Positions 12,347 through 34,335 of a DNA stretch of 34,335 nt are shown here, in pieces. Source of the stretch: Silene noctiflora (lineage: Eukaryota > Streptophyta > Magnoliopsida > Caryophyllales > Caryophyllaceae). A model generated the notes under the pieces. The model searched no databases and was not told the DNA's origin. It worked only from the letters and a program-made list of their open reading frames with translations. Within the stretch, counting starts at the first letter, position 1, and every line of letters begins with the position of its first letter. A program made the translations under genes and the position numbers. The stretch is from positions 46,273-80,607 of the forward strand of contig VHZZ01003687.1 of NCBI GenBank assembly GCA_009801015.1, written 5' to 3'.

Positions 12347-12407
12347 ATTCCTCCATTCTATTAGTACACTTTTCAAAATGTACACAATTGAATGAAACCG
12401 GAAGAAG
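12347..12407. mobile_element. Very short Stowaway-type MITE (61 bp)
   Basis: The left end is TA|ATTCCTCCATTC. The right end, on the minus strand, is TA|CTTCTTCCGGTTTCATTC. The inner parts share GTACAC/GTGTAC words. TA dinucleotides flank at 12345-12346 and 12408-12409. The size suggests a deletion derivative. It lies inside the inferred 5' UTR intron of eIF2-gamma. Confidence 0.5.
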
Positions 12408-12837
12408 TAAATGCTAATCTTCGTATCATCGAAAACTTCAATAAAAGGATAATTAGCTAAAACAATCAACCAGATCAAATTGATTGGCAACAACACTCCA
12501 CATAGACTAACTATCCTTATCCTCCACTAATTTATATTCTCCCTCCCTCTCCGAACACAAATCAATAACCAATAATCGCCAACGACACATCGAAAATCGA
12601 CATACAAGCTGAACACATGCTCAAAACGAACAAAATTAAACATGAACTAATCAAAGATTACTACACTCCAATCATCAATTACAATCAATTCCCCTAATTC
12701 AAAACAATTACAAATTAACAACCCTAACTATTAGCAAGTCAATTAAGTCACCAAATTATCAAACAACAAGATGAACTAATTATGAAATCTGAGGAATATA
12801 AAGAGTAAATTAATTAAATAATGATTTGAGTACAGAC

Positions 12838-12960
12838 CTAGAGAAGAAGCGGAGAAACGACGCGAGAGGAGAGAGAAAGAGATGGAGACGAAGAAGAAGA
12901 TGAAGATGCGAATGTGTGAATACGCAGACGGTAAAAACTCTATGGATGACAGTATGATAC
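12838..12960 (-). promoter_or_regulatory. Candidate leader exon and promoter-proximal region of eIF2-gamma
   Basis: Read on the minus strand, this is a CT-rich segment (CTTCTTCTTCGTCTCCATC) ending in a splice donor at 12838. CT-rich leaders are typical of plant housekeeping genes. The exact start is unknown. Confidence 0.5.
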
Positions 12961-13079
12961 TCTTCGATAATTGAATTCTTAAACCCTAGACCGTAAAATC
13001 TTTGTCCGCTTTTTAATTTTAACGGTTTTATTACTTCACAAATAACAACTTCAGGGAATCAAAGATTTCTTGGACTCCT

Positions 13080-13545
13080 CCTAAGCTTGGTTCGGGTTAA
13101 GTTCAGTCAGGTGTGTCATATATCCATCTAGTTGTTCAGGTTGGGTTTGATTTGGGTTTGGGACATATCAAGTCAGCATACTTTTCGGGTCGGGTTGTTA
13201 TTGGGTCGGATTATTTCGGGTCAAATGATGCACCGGATCGGGTCTAGCGAGCATTATATCAATTTTTGACTTTTAAAAATAGTTTTTCGACCATTATTTG
13301 GTTTAATTATTTTAGTACTATGTCAAATGTATCAAACTAGCCACTAACTCGCTTTCAAATTGATCATTATTAATCTTAATATTTAATAATTGTCAAGCCA
13401 TCAATTTAATCGGATCACTGATTATCGGGTCGTGTTGAGTCACGAATTGTCATCAGGTCAGGTCGGGTCGCAAAATTCTCGGGTTCTATCAGACCGAGTT
13501 TGCTCGGGTTCGGGCCGGGTCAAATTTGACAACTCTAGTACTCAT
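13080..13545. repeat. GGGTC-rich dispersed repeat, probably hAT-MITE-like
   Basis: Many copies of CGGGTC, GGGTCGG and GGTTCGGG are interspersed, and the block ends with TCAAATTTGACAACTCTAG near 13520-13538. Dicot hAT-type MITEs often have such an internal composition and a GTCAAA-type terminus. The left terminus and target duplication were not identified. It lies between the eIF2-gamma promoter and the SAC9 3' end. Confidence 0.45.
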
Positions 13546-14791
13546 ATATTCAGGTTGGATTAGGTATATTGTTAACGGGCTATTTCAGGTGCAAAACATA
13601 TAGATGGGATCATTTACATGTCATTAATTAAGAAGCATATTTAATAGTTGGCTTGACTTGAAGAAAAAAAAAAGATAGAGCTACGTTTGACAAATTTTTA
13701 TTTTTCTAGAGGTAGATTATTATTAAGTGTGATTTCAACTTATTATTTTAGTTATTTCAGATTGAATTATTTCTTTTTCTAGTGGTTTTACGTTGGATTA
13801 TTTTGAGTTAGGTCAATTATGGGCCTACCAAAGCTCGGATTTTGGACCATTTTCGAGCTCTGCAATTTCGCATCTCGAGTCATCCTTATTACGTATGGTT
13901 GGTTATGTATGGCAAACAAGTCCAGTTGGTCTCGATCACAAGGTTACTTCCGGGTGTTTTGCTACGTTTGAGACCAATCCCAGTTGTTCCGTGGTACCAG
14001 CCTACCAGAGTACCAGTGTAGCATGATTCCTGCTTAATTTTCTTTTGCTTTTGTGGTTCAATTTTACAGAGTGTAATTTATGACCAAGGCATTTTGTTCT
14101 TTTATGTTGATTATGTATAATGCAAGAATATGCATGATTAATTTGCAGGTATACTTGTATTAATGTAAATAGTTCGATATCATCAACCATTCCCTTTTTT
14201 TCTGTATTCTTAAATTATAACTTTCATCATCTTTAATGTAGATGCATCATCTATTTCTAGCGTCGAATTAAAGATATAACTTTGCTGAATACCCTTCTGA
14301 TCGAACTACCGATGAACATAAATGGGTTTAGCTCTTGTAAAACTGTTTTGTATTTGTATTATGTAAAACGGATTCAGTCACTATAACATCTTAACTGGTT
14401 GACCCATGTAAGTTAAAAACAGTTATCTAAACTACCTGCTTTTCAGAATACTTATGTAAAACCGTCTTCCACAAGTATTTGTAATATGGCTTAGAGGACG
14501 TTCTTAAACTCGCACTCAATTTTGTCAATCTGCATGGAATTTGACAGTCCGTAATTTGCTGGAAAAAAAATATCGCTAAAACGTTGCACTAATCTTCACA
14601 AACTACACACTACATGGGCAACATAGCCCAAATATTATTTACAACCACAAATATAATCAAGTATTCTCATTTCATTAGTAAATGAATCAAAAATTATACA
14701 TACATTAACAACAATACAACAAAGAATAGCAGCGAGAAGAAAATTGGACACAAATTTCTAAAGAAAACCGCGTGGTTTCTTGTATAAATGT
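13546..14791. other. Intergenic region downstream of SAC9
   Basis: It is AT-rich and I found no gene. A 77-codon open frame at 13793-14026 has no recognisable domain and looks fortuitous. The part near 14791-14600 should be the SAC9 3' UTR. A fragment of the AAAACCGTCTT repeat family is near 14458-14468. Confidence 0.4.
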
Positions 14792-29687
<14,896 letters not shown>

Positions 29688-29900
29688 GAGGGATCACCAA
29701 TCAAGCTCAAACTTCATTGAAATCTACAGAAATTAAGCATTTAATTAACTCAAAAAGTAGCAATTTTGATAAGAACATAATTAATCTAAAGAAATACCAA
29801 TAATTACCCCGATGAGCATAGAAATAACCTGCAATTGATGGAAATTTAATTGGGGAGGAAACAGCATTTGCCCAGATCAGACCCTGAAAATGTATTAAGA
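29688..29900 (-). promoter_or_regulatory. SAC9: Probable SAC9 leader region
   Basis: On the minus strand an acceptor TTTCTGTAG at about 29724-29732 precedes a leader of some 36 bases before the ATG. Farther upstream, a candidate leader exon ends CATCGGG|GTAATT near 29807-29815. This suggests at least one intron in the 5' UTR. No transcription start was located. Confidence 0.4.
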
Positions 29901-30057
29901 TTGAAAGAGTAATCTAATGATGTAATTGGGTTTTTTTTTTTTATTGTTAGTTGAAATGTCAAAGTAAATGCCAAATGGTGCGAAATTGTGATTTGAACTT
30001 GTGTTGATTTTACTGGGATCTTATTTTGCAGAGTCACTCGTGGGCAAAAAATAAAGA

Positions 30058-30560
30058 GAAGGGCTGGTTTGCAAAGGGGTGCGTAAGGCCGTAACCCGTA
30101 AGGGCGTAGCTGAGTCGATCTCGACTCGAGTTCGGATGGTGTAAGCAGACCTGGACAGTGGGCGGGGTTGGCGTGTCGGGTCGGGCTAGGGGAGAAGCCC
30201 TGAGTCCACACCACAATCTGATGGTTAGTGGGCTTAGGCGGGCTGGGCTGGGATGTGGTGAATGGTGATCTTGGACCGCCCCGCTTGTACTGTTGGGCTA
30301 ATGGGCCGGGTGGGGTGTGCAGTGTGGGCTGTGAAGGAGTGAGCCCAACCCAGACAAAAAATAGGTGGTACGAACCCCGGGGAGGTCAGCGTGCTGGGAG
30401 AGGAGTGAGGCCGGTTAACGGGATGGGCTATTGTGGCCAGCCCGCAGCGATATTCACCTATAGAGTCAACTATCAAGAGAGTTTAGGATCGATTTGCCCC
30501 GGGCTCGGGACAAGGGTTGATCAAACCGATTATATGGGTTTGGTGAGCTAGTCAACATCA
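30058..30560. repeat. GC-rich GGGC-repeat block
   Basis: This block is far more GC-rich than its surroundings, with many GGGC, GGGT and GGCGGG words (GGCGGGCTGGGCTGGGATG, GGGCCGGGTGGGG). Open frames on both strands are low-complexity by-products. It resembles the interior of a hAT-like MITE or other repeat. I could not define its ends. Confidence 0.4.
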
Positions 30561-30726
30561 TCTATAACTCTAAATTGTGTTGTATGTCGGCAGCGTTTTG
30601 CTAACATCATCGACATTTTGACATAATATTTTTTGTTTTATCCCTCCCTTATTTTACTCTTTCTCTCTTCGTATCTTCTTGGATAATTATAACAATCAAG
30701 AACAATAATCAAACATAATTGAAAAC

Positions 30727-31659
30727 CTATGATACTCGGACACGTCAGTTGGGTGGCGTATCCCGTATCGATACGATACGATACGGGATACGTATCAGAT
30801 ACGCTCATTTCCAACCCGATACTGACACGGCAACATCAATGAGAAGGACATGCGAAAACTGTAGTAAAAATGGAAAACGATGACTTATCTGTAATATTTT
30901 AATATTTATGTGGGTAAACAGCAGCAAAGGATCTTGATCTTAGTGTGAGGAAGAGTGCTACAGGTGTTTGGGGAAAAGAAGAGAGAGAAAGAGAGTGTGG
31001 AAAAGTGTGTTGTGGCTGTGTAAATGAAAAGCTAGCAAGGGTTTTATTTTTAAAAAAGAAGTGTGGGGGGAGTTGGGCCTGTAAAAGTAATGGTAATATT
31101 TTAATAATATTTATATTTTATAGAATCTCTTTAATAGAGAGTTAATACGTGGTAGTATAGTAGAGAGTACTATAACATCCCTTTGTATAAAACAAAAAAA
31201 ATAAAGTATAAAGTATACTTCCTCCATTCAACTTCACTCTACCATTTTTATTTTTGTACACTATTCTCAAGTAAGCATTTAATTTCAATTTTCTCTGAAT
31301 ACATACGTGAAAATATATTCATGTGGGATCTTATTCGATTCGTCTTTACGAGTACATTAAAAATATCCAACTTTTATAATTTTTGCTAATACGTAGCTAA
31401 TGATATTTAGCGCGTAAAACACGCATTGACAAACGTGAAAAAGTAAAGTGGTAGAGTGGAGTTGATTGGAGGAAGTATTTTTTAATTATTTCATAAATAT
31501 TATGAAAAATATTTAAAAGACGTGTCGTATCCGTATCTACAAAATAGTCAAGATACTTACTTGACCGTATCCCCGTGTCATTTAAATCCTACATTCACGT
31601 GTCGGATACTCCGATACGTATCGAATACGATACTTCCCTCCCGTGTCTGAGTAACATAG
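30727..31659. mobile_element. Non-autonomous inverted-repeat element with GATACG subterminal repeats
   Basis: The left end CTATGATACTCGGACACG is mirrored, on the minus strand, by CTATGTTACTCAGACACG at the right end. Next to each end are many copies of GATACG/CGTATC. At 30757-30792 these form a hairpin with 14-base arms (CGTATCCCGTATCG) and an 8-base loop. No transposase is encoded. The flanks contain GAAAAC on both sides, which may reflect a target duplication, but its length is not certain. The superfamily (hAT, Mutator-like or other) is not determined. A Stowaway MITE is nested at 31218-31475. Confidence 0.6.
31218..31475. mobile_element. Stowaway-type MITE (258 bp) nested in another element
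   Basis: The left end is TA|CTTCCTCCATTCAACTTC and the right end, on the minus strand, TA|CTTCCTCCAATCAACTCC. The inverted repeats continue through CACTCTACCA, about 26 bases with few mismatches. TA dinucleotides are at 31216-31217 and 31476-31477. It lies inside 30727-31659, so it inserted later. Confidence 0.9.
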
Positions 31660-31944
31660 TGAATGAAAACACATCATCAAATCCATACAAAAAAATAAGA
31701 GTACTCAAGAGTTTGGGACGTAGAAAAGGCTCCTAAACAGTATACATTTATAAACGATTTTAAACTTAAAATTGGCAACTAAAACTCTAAAAATAAAAAA
31801 CTTTAAACGATCATAATCTTGCACTTTGGTGTCCAATTGGATGTTCTTTTTTCAACCGCTTATCTCGACCAAATTCATGTTCTTGTATACACAACCTATA
31901 GGCAAAAACAATAATCTTATAAGTTTAAGAAGATTCTGAAAGAA
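31660..31944. other. Non-coding spacer
   Basis: AT-rich sequence between the inverted-repeat element and the copia remnant. I see no gene or clear repeat. Confidence 0.5.
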
Positions 31945-31950
31945 TTATAT

Positions 31951-32150
31951 TGTTTGATGATTGCTTCACTTCCTTCAAATGTTACATTTATACACAAAGA
32001 GTACAACTAATTACCTCGTCAAATGCCTTGATAGAGGCCTATACTTTAGGAGAGAATAATGCTAATAGATAACTAACTAAAACTAATTGATAACAAATAT
32101 GGACTGGAAATATTTATATTTTCTAAAGAATATTTTCATATTCTAATACA
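31951..32150 (-). repeat. 3' LTR of the copia remnant
   Basis: On the minus strand it starts TGTATTAGAATATG right after the polypurine tract and ends ATCAAACA. The end is set by the TTATAT duplication and the TG/CA rule, so the exact right terminus (minus-strand sense) is inferred. Confidence 0.65.
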
Positions 32151-33285
32151 TCCCCTCAGTCGAAGCAGGAGGAGGTCGTATGCTGAAACTGGAGCGGAAG
32201 TCATCAAAGAGAGCTTTTGGTAACCCTTTAGTGAAGATATCAGCAAATTGGTATTGTGAGGGTACATGTAGAACTTGAACTTGGCCGAGTGCTACCTTCT
32301 CCTGAACAAAATGAATATCCATCTCTATATGTTTGGTTCGTTGATGATTGACGGGATTGTCGGAGAGGTATATGGCACTTATGTTGTCACAATACACAAT
32401 CGTTGCCTTGGATACGGGGCATTTAAGTTCAAGTAGGAGATTGCATAGCCAACATGAATCGGCTACAACATTTGCTACGCCGCGATATTCTGCCTCGGTG
32501 CTGGAACGTGAAATTGTTGCTTGTCGTTTGGACGACCACGATATTCAAATTGTCACCTAAATATACACAATAACCAGAGGTTGAGCGCCTTGTGTCCGGG
32601 CACCCTCCCCAATCCGCATCACTGTAAGCCGTTAAAGTATTGGTGGAGGAGGATGTTAGGTGGAGGTCGTGATTAGAAGTCCCTTGAATGTAGCGGATTA
32701 TTCGTTTCAGTGCACTTAAATGAGCTTCACGGAGATCGTGCATATAGAGGCATACTTGTTGAACGGCGTATGATATATCGGGCCGTGTAAAGGTTAAATA
32801 TTGAAGCGCACCTGCTAAACTTCGATAGAGGGAAGGATCAACGACAGGTTTACCGGCAGAAGCGCTGAGTTTGGACTTTGTATCGACTGGAGTTTGAGCA
32901 GGTTTACATGCCGACATGTTAGCTCGGGCAATAATCTCATTTGCATATTTCTTCTGATGGAGAAACAACCCATTTTTGTGGCGAATAACAACCACACCGA
33001 GAAAATAATTCAACGGATCGAGGTCAGTCATTGCAAATTCTGATCGGAGCTTGTCAATAATGTTGTGCGCAGGAGATCAGACGAAAATGCAAGAATAATA
33101 TCATCGACATATAAAAGAAGATATGCAATATTTGTTCCAACCTGAAAGATGAATAATGAATTGTCACATTTACTATGATGAAAGCCGATAGTAGAGACAT
33201 ATGGGGCAAACCTTTAGTACCATGCCCTCATAACCTGTTTAAGGCCATATAACGATTTTTGAAGAAGGCACATATGGTCGGGACG
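32143..33285 (-). pseudogene. Copia reverse transcriptase-RNase H fragment, disabled
   Basis: The frame begins mid reverse transcriptase (QKSLYGLKQ), with the active-site YVDD at roughly 33110-33100. RNase H follows, with TRPDISYAVQQV, YSDADWGGCPDTRRSTSGY and, in a second frame, CDNISAIYLSDNPVNHQRTKHIE and ADIFTKGL. Disabling changes are a TAA stop at 33216-33214 after the RAWY motif, a frameshift near 33060 and another near 32545, close to the start of the STEAEY segment. It cannot make an active protein. Confidence 0.9.
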
Positions 33286-33331
33286 TTGTTACATATTCTA
33301 AAGAATATTTTCATATTCTAATAGATTATAT

Positions 33332-33510
33332 TCTAAAATTAATTGACAATAAAGAGAGTAGCCCCTCGGGCCTTGACCTATAATGTGCTAAACTCTCTTC
33401 TATTTTATCAATGTGGACAACACTCATATTATATGGAATATATATTACCATAATAATATAAATCACAATATGATAATATTATGATACTATTAGATTTTTT
33501 ATTTTCAACG
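33332..33510. other. AT-rich spacer
   Basis: Very AT-rich sequence between the copia remnant and the C/T-rich region, with many short ATAT and TAATAT words. No gene is seen. Confidence 0.4.
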
Positions 33511-33623
33511 CCTCTCTCTCTAAAAAACTCTCATCCCCCCTCTCTCTAAAAAACCCTAAACTTTTGGTCTTGTTCCGCCGCATCCTCCTTCCAAACACTA
33601 CTTCCTCTCTCTTCCCCTACCCT

Positions 33624-33665
33624 TTCGCCGGAGATGGGTTTCTTCCTTTGCCTATCTCCGGCGAA
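33624..33665 (+). repeat. Perfect 12-base inverted repeat (hairpin)
   Basis: TTCGCCGGAGAT at 33624-33635 is exactly complementary to ATCTCCGGCGAA at 33654-33665, with an 18-base loop. It is GC-rich and would form a stable stem in RNA. It lies in the possible leader region. Confidence 0.85.
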
Positions 33666-33852
33666 TTGTCACTTCCCTCTCTTTCCTCCGCCTCTCCTGA
33701 TTGTGCTCTTTTCGTCTTGTCTTGTTTTTGCGGCTTGCGGTTGCGACGGCTGCTTGTCTCGTTGATCCACAAGGCTTTCCCGGTCATCCGATTCTCCGCC
33801 TTGTCTGCGCCGGTTTTGCATGCAACCTTGGCCATGGTGTGTTCCCCCTTCC

Positions 33853-34008
33853 CCTCGCCCCTTCCCCCACCCCTGGTAAGGCTCTCTCTGTCCTTGATTT
33901 AATTTGACCTTGTCGATGGATATAACCCATCTTGCTTGTGTTGTGGTGTTTTTATGATTATGGGTTTGGCCGATTGGTGTTCCCCTCGCCCTCGCCCCTT
34001 CCCCCACC
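33853..34008 (+). repeat. Direct repeat of a 19-base C-rich word
   Basis: CCTCGCCCCTTCCCCCACC occurs at 33853-33871 and again at 33990-34008, with 137 bases from start to start. The first copy is followed by CCTG|GTAAGG (donor-like) and the second by AG|TCGG (acceptor-like). Confidence 0.85.
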
Positions 34009-34335
34009 AGTCGGTTCCTTCTCCTGTGTCTTTTTGGTGTGTCTGGTCTGATTATTTTGTTGGTCTTTGTTGGTCTTGTTGCATGTAAGGCTGTGGTCTC
34101 GATGGTGTTGTTTGGGAATTGTGGATGATTTTGGTTTCGCTTTTGTGGATCACGGTGGCTGTTTTTTTGGTGGTATTCGTGTGGCTGTTGGTTCTGTCGT
34201 TGGGTTCGTGTGGAGTGTGCTCAAGTTTGGAGGTCTTTTATGTTTTTGGAAGTGACTCGGTAGGGTCGAGTAGGGGTTTGGTTGTGATGTTGGTTGGGTT
34301 GGATGTGGTGGTCTCAACTACGATCTAATGATGTT

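Larger units (their letters stand above)
11545..12838 (-). other. Probable 5' UTR intron and leader exon junctions of eIF2-gamma
   Basis: Upstream of the start ATG there is an acceptor (TATTGCAG at 11546-11553). A purine/pyrimidine-skewed candidate leader exon lies at about 12838-12950, with a donor (CTAG|GTCTGT, exon end 12838). The roughly 1.3 kb between them has no coding potential and would be an intron in the 5' UTR, a common arrangement in plant translation-factor genes. The transcription start is not determined. Confidence 0.6.
31951..33325 (-). mobile_element. Internally deleted Ty1-copia retrotransposon (about 1375 bp)
   Basis: On the minus strand the order is: a 5' LTR stub of about 30 bases (33325-33296), reverse transcriptase C-terminal part, RNase H, a polypurine tract (CTGAGGGGA at 32151-32159) and a 3' LTR of about 200 bases (32150-31951, TG...CA). 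Bases 33296-33323 are identical to 32121-32148, the start of the 3' LTR. TTATAT flanks both ends (31945-31950 and 33326-33331), consistent with a target-site duplication. Gag, protease, integrase, most of the 5' LTR and the start of the reverse transcriptase are missing. Confidence 0.85.
33511..34335 (+). other. C/T-rich then G/T-rich region: possible 5' end of a LINE or gene running off the window
   Basis: A duplicated CTCTCTCTAAAAAAC word (near 33512 and 33539) is followed by AAACCCTAAAC (33551-33561, telo-box-like), then a C/T-rich leader-like segment with GCCGGAGATGGG, and then a strongly GT-rich tail from about 34050. Such a profile is seen in plant 5' leaders and in 5' regions of plant LINEs. 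The open frames here give low-complexity Pro/Leu/Ser-rich peptides with no domain. The body of any gene would lie beyond 34335. Confidence 0.35.

Noticed and set aside
13793..14026. A 77-codon open frame between eIF2-gamma and SAC9.
   Set aside because: No domain, no splice context and no conserved motif. It is probably part of a decayed repeat.
29846..30476. Several open frames on both strands in the GC-rich block.
   Set aside because: Long frames are expected in GC-rich, stop-poor repeats. The products are Pro/Arg/Gly-rich with no domain, and frames overlap on both strands.
33564..33902. A 112-codon open frame with Pro/Leu/Ser-rich product.
   Set aside because: It has a TTG start and C/T-rich low complexity, with overlapping open frames on the other strand. 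No domain is recognisable.

Overview
This is a stretch of plant nuclear DNA. Every coding gene is split by many GT-AG introns, the non-coding DNA is AT-rich, and it is full of plant transposon fragments: Stowaway-type MITEs ending CTCCCTCC with TA duplications, a Ty1-copia remnant and short retroposon ends. The encoded proteins are dicot-like. Copies of the motif AGACGGTCTC and tails ending in CGGAGTA suggest Caryophyllales, but that is an inference from repeat style, not a proof. One ambiguous base (n) is at position 301.

Layout: (1) 686-7229, plus strand: a five-exon gene for a 200-residue Lys/Ser/Arg-rich protein resembling FAM133-like nuclear proteins. (2) 8209-11506, minus strand, tail-to-tail with gene 1: the gamma subunit of translation initiation factor eIF2, eight coding exons (464 aa), with a ninth, non-coding leader exon near 12.84-12.95 kb. 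One of its introns appears to begin with GC instead of GT. (3) 12.95-14.79 kb: intergenic DNA with a GGGTC-rich repeat. (4) 14792-29687, minus strand: a complete 13-coding-exon gene for the phosphoinositide phosphatase SAC9 (1637 aa), with a SAC domain, a WW domain and a cysteine cluster; its introns carry a Stowaway MITE, two related LINE-like ends and two SINE-like ends. (5) 29.9-34.3 kb: accessory DNA containing a small MITE near the SAC9 leader, a GC-rich GGGC-repeat block, an inverted-repeat element with a nested Stowaway MITE, an internally deleted copia element, and a C/T-rich stretch at the right edge that may be the start of a LINE or of a gene running off the window.

All coding exons were joined by hand by checking splice sites and phase. 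Every junction keeps frame, and the totals (603, 1395 and 4914 coding bases including stops) divide by three. The three genes have unrelated housekeeping roles (probable RNA-related nuclear protein, translation initiation, membrane lipid turnover), and nothing suggests a functional cluster. I did not find a convincing new multi-gene system. The most interesting items are the GC-AG intron of eIF2-gamma, the deletion derivative of the copia element that still has target-site duplications, and the nested inverted-repeat element.
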